Part shown: positions 1-11,429 of the stretch, in pieces
Layout of the letters: every line of letters begins with the position of its first letter
Position numbering within the stretch: position 1 is the first letter of the stretch
From: Rhopalosiphum padi
Lineage: Eukaryota; Arthropoda; Insecta; Hemiptera; Aphididae
Reading direction: 5' to 3'
Length of the DNA stretch: 64,000 nucleotides
NCBI RefSeq assembly: GCF_020882245.1
Contig: NC_083599.1
Span: forward strand, 54,028,748-54,092,747
Program-made: the position numbers and the translations under genes
Notes under the pieces: model-generated
The model's database searches: none
The model's input: only the letters and a program-made list of their open reading frames with translations
Told to the model about the DNA's origin: nothing

Positions 1-3000
1 TAAATATTAAGTACATATAGAATTTTGTTTAATCCTTCGTATTCAACATTATGTTAAAAATAATTTTTAAGCATATTTTATTACATTTTGCAATATTATT
101 AGTGCAATAATCTTATTTTTTTAAACTATTTTTTTCTTTTTCTTTTTAAATACATATCCATGTATATAATCCAAATGGTAATTATAACTCTCGAATGGCT
201 ATATAATAGTATAACGATTTTATGGTAAACGTCCCCGGTACAACAGTAATGTTTTGAACAATTTTAATACTGTAATAGGAGAAAAAATGATTCGTCTAGT
301 CGCTGTGGCACGAGCTTCCTTATGATGATTATTATTCAACGTGATTTCGAGTAGACAGCGAAAACGGATCGCCACAACACGATTTAAAAGCAAAAACGTA
401 TCGCCAAAAGCGTGTTCATGTAACGCAGTAGATACATATTATTATTATTATTATTATATTGTGTATTGTTGATACCCATTTGTGGAAGCCAGTGTGGCGA
501 TCATCAAGGTGAACAAGTCATAAGATAAAATATTTTTCTCTCTGTTTCGAAGTGTACGCACTACACGTATAGGTTAGGTACTCGCGTGCGTGTAAAACAC
601 GCCTAATGGACGCAGCATTAAACAGCACATTGTCGTTGTTGTCGTTATTATTACTATTATTATTGATACTATTATATTAAAAGTCTAAAGGTGTATCGAT
701 GTTATTTGGACATACGAGTAACTAGTAAGTGTTGTACGACTTTTTACGTTCTACATACAACGATATACGCGACAACAAAGATCACGACGTAGAAAATCCT
801 TCAATAATTATCACTATGTAGTATGCATATAATATATACACATTTATAGTAATTAAACCAATAGTCAGATATCTGGAGGACACCTTAAAGGGATTTAGTC
901 CCTTCCATGGTTTTAGGCCACCCTCTCTCTACTCAAAAGGTTAAGTCCATCTACAACGCTTATAAACATAATATTAATAGATTTAATACATCAAAATAAA
1001 CATAATTATACTACTACGTATTGTTTATTTATTTACATTTATACACCTATACATTGTTGAGAGGTAGGATGAAGGTTTAAGTCTGCTTAATTTTGATAAT
1101 GGGGTAAAATTTCAAGCCCTCACACATTCGACCAAATAAAATTATGCCGCAAAGTGAATATGTTCGGAGGACATCATCATGTTCAATTGGTTGATTCATT
1201 GATTGTCAACGTTTCGTGTGCATAGATGTCAAAATAAAGTGTTGAATGAGCTGCTAAGTTTTGGGACAACAATTAAGATAGAACAGTGAGTATCTTATAA
1301 CATCGGCTGAAAATAGTTTCAACGATTTTTTCAGACATCACACGAGAGACAAACGATGATCGGCGAAGGCTCAGAAACGAAAGTATTTTTGTTTTGTTTT
1401 TTTTTAACTTGTCCCGTGTTTGTATATAGAAAATAAAATCGTTAAGAGTTTACATTCTTTATTATTTGGCACGTAACTTCGAAATAATTCATACATATGT
1501 ATGACATTCGAGTCTGCTAATGCGGAAAACATTACAACTGAATTAAAATTCAAAACAAGATTGGAATATTAGACACACGGTACTTCAAACACATTGGATA
1601 GACTACGCATTCTATACAATGTTTGGTTTATTCACTGAAGTGAAAATAATACCAACCAAATTCGAAAAATCATCCGGCCTATATACAGTGAAATCGTATA
1701 AAATATGATTAAGGTGGTTATTACGATTATTAATTAGAAAATTCGATTAGGTCGGTTAGTGTCATTGAACTACGAGTACATGTTAGATCCTCGTTAGCTA
1801 ATGCACATACTAGATTTATTAACGTTTTTTTTAAAAGCCCATCGATATAACTGATATAAATTAAATTTACACAAAGTTACGTTGTTTCTATACGTCTGAA
1901 ACAAAAATGATTTTCGCCAATAGTATAATATAACTGTAAATACTATTGCGCTACAGTGAATCGTAAACAATCAAGGTCACAGATTTTAATCGAAGAAACT
2001 CGTTAATCGAACATGAAGATTCTATAGACAAATCGCAGTGTCTTGTGTCGATTACAAAAAAATACACACGAGATGAAATCCAAAAGAAAAAATGTTTGAC
2101 TTTTATAAAGAAATAGTTACAATCGAAATTTTTAATTCACATAGAAAAAAAACAACTGTAAATTACTGTTAACTTTCCTTGCTATTAAAAAAAAATGCGA
2201 ATTATTATTTTTTAAATATTTTTAATGCATTGTCAGGTAAGACCCGAGTAAGTACATTCGACACACCGTTACGGTAAAAAATATATAATAATAAAAAATC
2301 AGACAACCGATTTCATTTTGCAACACACATCTCTCATTCTCATATTGGTTATTAAATTCCTTCATTCGAAGAGACGATACCTCATCCAATCGGATTATGC
2401 ACGCTATCCAAGCCCCTTGTTTGGATGACATATATATATATTGTTTTTTTTAAAAACACCTCATTCTTGTATGTTTTTTTATCGATTCATACAAGCCCAT
2501 ATCAAACTTCGTATGACATACTTTTGTGGTAAATTAAAAAAAATATACATTAAACGAAATAATAAACAAAGCAGATCAAATTAAAAAGAAAAATCGTTAT
2601 TATGTTGTGTTTATGCTTGTATATAACTATACCTTTAAAAACTATGGAAAAAACTCATTATTTCATAATAAAAAAATATAAAATTTTGATTAATTATGTA
2701 AAATTATCAACAGCTAAAACAAAACGTCAACGCGTTTTCACACAAAGAAAACAATTTAAAACAAATCTTATCTATTATATTACGTTACACCAGAGCTAGA
2801 CATTCAAATTGTAATCGCGTTGGTGTAATAAACTGGATTTCACAATAGCTCCTAAGCCCGTTTCCGATTGCGATCTGTGTTAAATTATTTTTATGATATG
2901 TAAAATGTACATATAATTTAAAATATTATTTCGATGTATTTATACGCAGACCGACTTAAATACACAATCATGGACATCTCAGCTGCATAACATAAAATAT

Positions 3001-3685
3001 ATTGGGTGCAATACTAGTAAACACATGCGCGAGTGGAACCTTTATTGACGCCATCTCTTTAATGTAATTACCTCTCTCTCGCTCAACTTTCAGACCTGGC
3101 CTCTTTAAAAACACGTAACATTGAACCGAGAAAGAATGTTATTACTTAATCTATATCAGAAAGGGAAAAACGACAATACAATTTTGTAGTAAGGTATAAT
3201 ATAATAATATAACTCGTTCGGAAATGAAAAAAAATTATTACAGTACATTACAGCACATCAATTGAATAAAAAATTTTTCAGATGGCAAAAAAGCCGACGA
3301 CTCGTTTTTACGTTATCTGCAAAACGATAATTAAATCCCAACTAATGGACGTTATTTAAAACAAATTACTATTTATGGTAGTATTTCAAAATCAATGCTA
3401 AAAAATATTGCACGCAACAGCATAGATTACCGAGAGGATACGGCGAGGCAGCGATTACTGCATCATTACATTATTGAGTCACAATAACTGATAAAACGAC
3501 GGCGGATAAACGACGTTTTCAAACAATATTTATTTTTCACCAAAACGTCATTCCTGTATAAATGATATAATATACACAAATCAAACTTTACAAAGTGTGC
3601 GATATCCTGCATCGCTCCACATGTACAACTCTTTATACAAGGTTACTTAATTATATCGACAGTAGTTTAATTTTGATTGTATAAG

Positions 3686-3688
<3 letters not shown>
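1..3688. other. Non-coding stretch, possible intron or UTR
   Basis: I see no coding exon that I can support here. The base composition is less extreme than in the 5.9-24 kb stretch, with scattered CpG-containing segments such as 230-620 and 3000-3110, so transcribed non-coding sequence (intron or UTR) is possible. Short ATT/TTA repeats occur near 440-460 and 645-665. If the minus-strand exon at 4287-4718 is real and spliced, this is the proximal part of its first intron. Reading direction cannot be settled from sequence alone. Confidence 0.4.

Positions 3689-3720
<32 letters not shown>
3689..3720. repeat. (AC)16 microsatellite
   Basis: An uninterrupted AC dinucleotide run of 16 units, flanked by unique sequence. 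It creates an artificial Cys/Val run in the antisense reading frame, so the short ORF over it is not a gene. It is likely to be length-polymorphic. Confidence 0.97.
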
Positions 3721-3724
<4 letters not shown>

Positions 3725-4286
3725 ATAACACGAGGACCACACGTCGACAATCACAATATTAAAGTAGTCAAAATAAATGTAAGTAATATCCACTTTAAAT
3801 TTGTTGATGTTTATTGCTGCTCGAACCGCAGCTACCACACAAACTAAATTATATAACTACACAGATGAGAGAATATTAATTAAAAACACAAAATGCGGAA
3901 CAAAATTGAGTATTGTGTATAATAAACTTCAATGAAAAAAAAATACTTCCGAAATCGAATCTAATCGAATAGAAAAACTTCAAGTGCGCTAAAACGTATA
4001 TAAAAAGAACGCGAGAATTTATTATGATAATACGCGAAGGGCAGGTTGGGTGGTTCAGCTCCGGTAGAGTGAAAAAATAAAATCACATGATTGGTAAGCG
4101 CATGAGGCTTCGCGGCGGAAAAAATCCCGAATTAATAAATAAATACAAACTACAAAATATCGCGGACAGGGTGGTGGTGGTGGCGGTGGGCCAGGTGGTA
4201 TATCGCGTAAACGGCCGAAACAAAATCGCACGGCCGGCAAGGAGGAATGCGGTTTTTGTAAACAAGGGAAAAAAATTGATCCTGAC

Positions 4287-4718
4287 CTGTCTGGTTTTTC
4301 TCAACCTGCGGGCCTGCGAATGCGGTCTAAATCGCCGGTGCTGTTCCAAGTCTTTGGCCCGATTGGCTGCGGACGGTGAACAAGTAGAGGACTCGACCAT
4401 CGAATATCTGTTGTTGTGGTGGTAGTGGTTGGTGGCCGCGGTTTTCTTACCAGCGGCAGCGGCGGCGGCTACGGCTGCAGCGGCAGCGGATACGGCGGTG
4501 TAGCTGCGGGCTGTGCTGGTATTTCCACCGCTGCCGCCGCTATTGGTGTTAGTGCTGGTGGTGATGTTGGTGGCGGTGGTCGTGGTGATGGCGATGGTGG
4601 TGCCGTTGGTGTTGACGATATTACTACTACCGTGGTCGTAGTTAGCGTTGGGTATAACTACAGTGTCTGCGGAGCAATTGGATCGGTTGCTGTTGGACCT
4701 CCGGAGCATTCGCAACAT
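4287..4718 (-). CDS. Candidate 5' coding exon, low-complexity Thr/Asn/Ala-rich N-terminus
   Basis: The minus-strand frame is open from about 4826 down to 4083, the longest open frame in the window. The first in-frame ATG is at 4718; the codon at 4811 is TTG and a TAA lies just upstream, so 4718 is the better start. The predicted start MLRMLRRSNSNRSN is basic and Ser/Asn-rich. It is followed by a Thr/Asn run, a Gly/Ser patch, an Ala-rich run, a His/Asn patch, and a basic end (RRLRKTRQ). At 4287 the sequence CAG|GTCAGG is a plausible donor and gives 144 codons ending in phase 0. If it is not spliced, the frame continues to a stop at 4083-4085 through a hydrophobic, less protein-like tail. No known domain is recognised. 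The competing plus-strand frames across the same GGT/GGC repeats are likely shadows. The exon could instead be non-coding leader sequence. Confidence 0.42.
4416..4660. repeat. Imperfect GGT/GGC/GCT trinucleotide-rich tract
   Basis: A patchwork of GGT, GGC, GCT and GTT triplets on the + strand. On the minus strand it reads as Ala, Thr and Asn homopolymeric stretches, as often seen in insect regulatory proteins. The triplet periodicity keeps several frames open at once, so open frames here are weak evidence for coding. Confidence 0.8.
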
Positions 4719-4871
4719 AATATCCGCGCGACGAGATACTGCAGACTTTTCGGCGACGGTGGCGAGTCGCCAACGGTCAGCGGCGGCGGACGGACACCCA
4801 CCCGGCGTCAACGAGACATCGTCAAAATCGTCTTACGGACTAGTTTATATGTATATTATGTCATAAATATG

Positions 4872-4887
4872 ATGTCTCTAGAGACAT
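4872..4887. other. 16-bp perfect palindrome (ATGTCTCTAGAGACAT)
   Basis: A perfect inverted repeat with no loop, in the presumed 5' leader of the minus-strand exon. On the minus strand its first three bases form an ATG that opens a very short upstream frame. It could be a dimeric transcription-factor site or chance. Confidence 0.6.
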
Positions 4888-5059
4888 TAAAGAGATAAAA
4901 CTACCCCGCCAACGCGGTAAACCCGATCGAAAATTACAAAATTACAAACAAAAATCGAACAACAACAAATACGCGCGTTTGTCAGAAGTACTACTTGATG
5001 CGTCCGTCATGCGTGTGCCTGCGATTTTATTTATATTAATGATATAATATAATATATTA

Positions 5060-5400
5060 TTATTACTATGACGAGTACGTATCGATTGGTGAGAGAGCGC
5101 GAGACGGCGGCCGGTGCCGATCTCAGTGGACGCACTGACTGAGAACACCACCATCACACACACTGGTCCGGCGGCGGCCGTTTTATACGCACACACGCAC
5201 ACATACACGCGCGCGCGGAGGAACACAGCCGCACCGCACGCGGCGGCAGTTACCGCTTACCACTCTCGTCGTCGACGGGACGCGGCTGCTGCGATAGCGG
5301 CGGCGGCGGCGGACGGGCCCCGGTGGGAGAGAGAGAGACCGTCGACGACGTTGGCGCAGTCGGTATCACTTTTGGTCACACGACGATAATAATGATAATA
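5060..5400 (-). promoter_or_regulatory. CpG-rich promoter/leader region with TCAGTCAGT initiator
   Basis: A CpG-rich islet sits in AT-rich surroundings, with GA-rich runs (GAGAGAG at 5327-5335 and 5090-5103) and GCG/GGC repeats. On the minus strand, positions 5142-5134 read TCAGTCAGT, two overlapping matches to the arthropod initiator TCAGT. A start near 5136-5140 would give a leader of about 420 nt to the ATG at 4718. Weak plus-strand frames also exist here. The direction is inferred from the downstream minus-strand open frame. Confidence 0.4.
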
Positions 5401-5489
5401 TATAATATAAAAATATTATAACACTCGATATTTTATATAATTACATTTCGAAGATAGATCATTATTTAATAATATTATTACTATTATTT

Positions 5490-5700
5490 CGGATACCTAC
5501 GCGCGCCGCCGCCGTCGTCCGGTGAAACGTGTATTACTATTATATATTGTTGTGAATAATATTATGTACTCGAAACGAGCGCGGCGGCGATCGCGTAACG
5601 CGTATTATCTATATCGCCCCCGGGCAAGAAAAAAAAAAGTGAGTAACGCTCGCCGCCAACACGCACCAAACACAGTACGGAACGTGTTATGTTTCGACCC
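5490..5700. other. Second CpG-rich patch next to the 5-kb promoter islet
   Basis: GC and CpG content is again high (GCGCGCCGCCGCCG at 5502-5515 and CGCGGCGGCGATCGCG near 5580), separated from the islet at 5.1-5.4 kb by an AT-rich stretch. The plus-strand open frame over it is very Arg-rich and resembles translated low-complexity DNA. Upstream regulatory DNA or a non-coding first exon is more likely than protein coding. Confidence 0.35.
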
Positions 5701-6368
5701 CTGCCGGCGTCATTTATTTAAAAATACATTTTTATATTTCTCCACGTCATACATAATACAACATAATATTTTTATGTCGTATGTGTATCGTCACGTTGAA
5801 ATTGGATGAACTCATGGGGAGGATGAGGGTACCTACCCCGCTCGGCGCTTTTATGTCTATCGATTTCTATTAATTGTTTGTTATTAAAATAAAACTTCAC
5901 GTTTTCAATATTTTTAATTTTTCATACTGATTAATTGATAATAATATACAATAAAATGTATGATAAAGACATAAAGTAATGAGAAAGTATGTATTTACCA
6001 CCATTTAGAATAGTAAAAATTGCATATCCCTCCCTTTAAAAAACGCTGAGTATGCCACGCTTAGAAGACATAGGTAATATTGGTCATATTTGGGCGTTAT
6101 CGTCTCGGCTCTACGGATAGTGCATACATTTCAAAAAATTTTAACGGTTGTATAAATCAATTGTCGTTAAATTATATATTCAACGTCAAAAACGAATCAC
6201 CCGTGAAAAAACATATGTTATCATGCATTTCTTATTGATTTTTAAGATAGAAATTATAAAATATTAGACTAGGTTGCAATTTGATCGAGAAAGATGTTTA
6301 AATACGTCATAAATATATTGCAGGATCGGCATCGGCATCGATAAAAACCTACATCAACTATTATAGTT

Positions 6369-6557
6369 ATGAGAACGCCCGCTCGCCACTTTACTAATTT
6401 AATGTGCAAACATGCGAACGACGACGACAACGACGACGACACGACCTTTATTAAAAGGGTCACCGTGCGCGGAGAATGGATGGACGAACGTCGGCAAACG
6501 GTTATTAGGACGCTCGAGATTGACGAGAAAATAATATACAACCAACGCCTCGATTAA
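6369..6557 (+). other. Short open frame with Asp-rich run, coding uncertain
   Basis: An ATG-initiated plus-strand frame of 62 codons in an unusually CpG-rich pocket. It contains a short acidic run of Asp and Asn from a GAC/GAT repeat, followed by a basic/acidic mixed tail with residues VRGEWMDERRQ. There is no recognised domain, no clear splice signal and no signal peptide. The higher GC suggests exon or regulatory DNA, but I cannot distinguish a real small protein from an accident of the GAC repeat. Confidence 0.2.
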
Positions 6558-9500
6558 CGACATTGTAATGATAATAGTATTATCGACGGCAGAAAAGTCG
6601 AAGTACCTACCTAACTTGTTGTTTTGGCGTTGTTTAACGGTCTTGTACGGTACCCATCATTTGCCCTGCCGTCAGAAACGTATTTAGATATATGAGGAAC
6701 CCTAAACGCGCAAAGGCAGCCCTTTTAATGGGCATGTTTGTGCGTTTATAATATTATGGTCATTGTTTAACCTTCGTCGTGATTAGAATTTGATTTTTAT
6801 ATAGGTAATCAATAGAAATTAATTTTTACTACATTGATTTTTATTTATATTCAATATAACTAACCTTATAAAATGTTGATTATTATTTATTACCATATTG
6901 TTAATATGTATACAATTAATTTAAATCCCAAACATTGACATTCATAGGAAAGATTGGAAGAAACAAGTTGGCTGATGCTCTAAAAATCTGTCCAGACTCC
7001 AGATACAATGAAAAAATTCAGTAATTCGGTGTACGTAAAATGTATTTTTACAATAATATTGTTTATGCACATGTACGTACTAAATCGTTGTTAGAACTGT
7101 AATTTGGTAAAGGGGCACAACATTTGGACATCTGCGGCTTCAAACAGCACCAATGTAAGCCAAAAATTACCAAAAGCTTTTGAGAAAACGATGAACTTTG
7201 TGTGGTTATAGTGCACTTTTAAAGGTCACATATAAAAAATTAACAGAGCGGATAGTCTGTACTATTTCATATGGTAATAAAATTTAGATTACGGACACTT
7301 TGTACTACTACAAGTAAAAAAATGTATACATGTTTTTTAATTATTATTACAAATTTAAATAGGTAAATACAAATTTCTAAAATTTGATCTTAAATTTCAA
7401 ACAGAAATAAATAAATATTCATTAACATTATTGCATGTAAAAATATTGATTTTTAAAAATCACGAGTTATATTATAATATTATTTAAATTGTTTCAAGTA
7501 ATTGTTTTATTTTTGTGGTATTAAAATTGTTCATAGTGTACTCCTAAATATCACCTAGCTAATACAAATCGCGCACTACTGTTCTAAAGTTTTGAACAAT
7601 CTTATCTCATAATATTTTAAAATATATTTCCCAATTAATTTTCAACGTCTAAAGTTACCGAAATCAATTAAGTATTGCAAATTTATCTCCACTGCACAAA
7701 ATGTCCATGTTATACCTATAAATTGGTGTTCAGATAAACTATAATATGTACACCCTAATTGTAATAATATAATGGTACTTGTAAGCTCCCGTTGAGTTCT
7801 GTCACGCAAATGTTTATCGTTCAAGAATTTGTCACATTATTCAATACGAAATTATCACAGGCGTAATGTGGCTCTTGCTAACGATTTGTATACACCAAAA
7901 GAACTAATTTTTGTGTATCGAGTAAGTTATTCGATATTTGCTTGTTATCACGTAATTCGTGTATAAAGGTACGGTAACAACAATTTCAAATAGAAATTAA
8001 TAATATTATTTTCAAATAATAATAGCACAGTTAATATTTAATAATTAAAAGTAAAGAAATACAAAGAAATATAACGATTTTCTAAAGACATTATTTATAT
8101 TAATGATATGTTTTGCTGTTAAAGTTGAATGTTAGTATTAAATATTGCAGTGTAATAATAACAATTCATTATAATTTAATTTTTAACGATATCTTAATAA
8201 TATAAGTTAATAACCTATTTGGGCATAGAACTACGCATAATGTATATAACGATGTAAAGCAAAAACTAAGTTGTTGACAAATAACTAATCTGTTTTCAAA
8301 AGTATTAACCAATAAATGGGGAAAAAGTGTATACTTTTTATAATAAAAAAATCCTAACGCCCATAATGTACATGTATATTTCTCTGTGAACGTTACATAT
8401 AATAATAAGTTTATGCACACTATTGATCATTTACTACGCACACAACCACATGACTCATATACACACTCTTCATATTGCCTATATTGAACTCCTTAAAAAC
8501 AAGCCGTTTGTACGGCTGCATACAAATTTCGTCCCGGAATATCTATACGACTATACTAATTGCGTCCCTAAATTTAGAATTAAAAAAAATAATAAAATAA
8601 AGTTATAATTATATCAATACTGTATCATATACATTTTTACCAATTCATAAACAATATTTTAATATAATATATTAAATATTATCGAAACGAAAATTGTTTG
8701 CTGCAGTTTATACAATTCCTTTAAGGTAAAGGAGAAAAATAACGTGACCATGAATTCCTAAAAGAGGCACTACAGTTATCAGTCCTTGCGTATTTATAGG
8801 AGGGTCATATGAATTGTATCCTATAAAAAGTTAAAAGATATATACAAATTACATCCCGCTATTCATTGTAGTACAATATTTTTCGAGCACTGACCCTCTA
8901 GAAAAAAATATTTTAAGAGAAAGCGGCATTTGAAAATTATTAATGATTCTAAATTTGGTTTTCATAAAAGGTTGGCTAATAATATTAAACGTTGGAAATA
9001 AACCGTGAAAACGTATAAAACGTATTTTAAAATCAACGAAAATTATGAAATTTAAAAGACGTCAGCGATAATAATCACTGACACGATGCGCTATCTAAAG
9101 AATCCACAAATTATCAGTAATTCTTTTAAACGAAAAAGTACACAATAATTATATAGAAGATCAGTTAAACTAATAAATACTTCTATTAGTATTGAAAATA
9201 CTTAAACCATTACGGTTGTTCGCTATGTAAAAAATAATTTATATCGATCTTGAAGTAAATCTACCAAAATTACCAACAAATATATTTTTAACTGTTGATT
9301 TAACTTAAAATTTCATTTAATAAAAGTAATAAAAATTAAAACTAAACATTTTTATTTTTAAATGTTTGTGACATAATATACATGTAAATCAAATTTATAA
9401 TTTTTAAATAAAATGAAAACATTGTATAATAATGGCACATTTCAATATTTTACAAAATTTGTTTGCTAATTATTAACGATTTTTTTAACAATTATTACGT

Positions 9501-10170
9501 GTATTCAGGCTTCAGCATATATTTTTCAGTAAATTGAAGATTTGAAATTATAAAATCTATTGATTTAGAATGTTTAAAAGTGTGCAAACTTGAAAAAAAA
9601 TGTTTTAAATTTGATTTAATTTATGTGACTGATAAAAATATGTCAGTTTTATGTGAAACTAAACAATCTTGATGACAAAAAATGCAGAATCTGATACACT
9701 TCGGTAAATAGTATGGGACAAATAAAGAAGTTGGAAAATATTTTATCGTTTTTGAAGTCCGGACGAAGTTGGCGTTTTCTTTTATCATTTGTTGATTCCA
9801 AAATTATCAATTTTGCTAATATTTAATCAGCAATTAAACTTTAGAAGAATCACTCTTCCCTCCAATATATGGATAAAAAAAAGTAAGTAAAAAGAGCAAA
9901 TTAAAATAAAATTATATAGTTAGAATTTTTTTTTAAATTTTTAAAACAGTATAAAACTAATTTTAAACAATATAATATATTGTACCTCAAATATTGTATG
10001 TTATTTAATAATTATCAATGATATTAAGTTAAAAAAACTGAAGTTATTAGTTATTAGTTATTAGTTTCAACAATTAAACGTATAACTACTTTTTTGGTGC
10101 ATCATAATTATATATATTTGTCAAATTAATTGTTATTTATAAGGCGTTTAAGAACCCATCATTAAAATAT

Positions 10171-10211
10171 ATGAATTGCATCCCAAAGGATCCGGGATGC
10201 AATTCATACAA
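10171..10211. repeat. Hairpin of 'ATGAATTGCATCCC' arms
   Basis: ATGAATTGCATCCC is followed shortly by GGGATGCAATTCAT, making a short-loop inverted repeat around an AAAGGATCC centre. Similar but decayed motifs at about 8810-8860 and 8520-8570 suggest a dispersed repeat family, probably the ends of a small MITE. Confidence 0.6.
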
Positions 10212-11400
10212 GTTAAATTGTTTTCCGAGACACAATTTAGTTTCTCCGATTCCAAACATATAACATTGTTAAAATATTTGCTAATCCATTAAACTATCTG
10301 CGAATGATAACCAAAATAAAAAAAAATTGAAGAAAATAACTCCATTTCACATCTTCACTCATAGTAACAATAATATAGTCTCAACAAATACGTCATATCG
10401 CCATTATTACTATAATATGAGTGCCTATAATTTTTAGTAGTTATACCAGGTTAATATTATATGGTGGTAATTCGTTCGACTTTATAATATTTGTGGAAAC
10501 ATCACAATGCACGCGGCTGGCCCTTTATTATAATATGCAGAAAATGTACGTTATAATATTATACGCCACACGCTCAAAATAAATAGGTTATATTGAATTG
10601 TCTGATACGTTGTATAGTCTAGATACACTGTAACTAATATTTTTTTTATTGTTATTATCGCAGCACGTTTGACCGATTGTACAGTTTAGATGAACTCATT
10701 TATTACCGATAGACTTTACAAAAAAAGGAAACGTGTCAGATGAATTAATTTGACTGTGAAATCACACATTCGAATTTTATTTTTTCTAAATATACTATAG
10801 TTATACTATAATATACTTATATAGCTTATACGCATATATACATTACATAAGTGACAGCGCACAAGAATATGAAATAGTCAGGATAAGCTGTTAACTTCCA
10901 CTACTCTGCAGTAAACTTTCTGTTAAAGGAATATGTTGAACACGTTTGCTAACAACACCAGCACTAGGTACTTGCTTCAAATGCAATTACTCGTTTGGTA
11001 TTACTCGTATTGCTTCAAATCACATCCAATTACATATAAATAAAATATTGAATCTTTGGCAAAAACTTAAAAATCAATATTACTTGAAAAAAATCCACTC
11101 AAACAAACTTTTTACGTTACATGAGTAAAACCAAATAAGTATTGTTGTAGGTGTTAATCAGATGTCACGCATTAGAAAAGATTGTCTCGTTTGTTAGAAT
11201 CTACATCCACCTATTTTAACAATATCGCTTTTGACTCGCATTCTCGAAAATTCAAAATATTAAGTTTTTACTTTAATTGTTTGCTAAAAATAAATATTAT
11301 CTATAGTCTATGATTTAAGTTATAAAATGACAAATATAATTATTCAATCATAAGTTATAATTATACTACAAATTCAATAGTAATTAGTAAGCATTTTATA

Positions 11401-11426
11401 ATAGGTGATAGCCAGCTATCACCTAT
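11401..11426. repeat. Short perfect hairpin, 12-bp stem
   Basis: ATAGGTGATAGC, a two-base loop, then GCTATCACCTAT. Degenerate copies of the same motif follow directly (ATAACCTATAACTGATAGCC), so this is a tiny local repeat cluster. Confidence 0.7.
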
Positions 11427-11429
11427 AAC

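Larger units (their letters stand above)
5701..11400. other. AT-rich non-coding stretch with small repeats
   Basis: Apart from the small frame at 6369-6557 I see no supported gene. The stretch holds scattered repeat fragments. Degenerate 'GAATTGCATCCC'-type motifs occur around 8520-8570 and 8810-8860, and a clean hairpin copy lies at 10171-10211. A triple TTATTAG repeat lies near 10043-10063. Confidence 0.5.

Noticed and set aside
3647..3838. 63-codon minus-strand frame
   Set aside because: Dominated by the Cys/Val run from the (AC)16 microsatellite.
4087..4898. Plus-strand frames across the GGT/GGC tract (112 and 160 codons)
   Set aside because: Gly/Val runs generated by trinucleotide repeats. 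The minus-strand frame is longer and has a plausible initiator upstream and a donor downstream.
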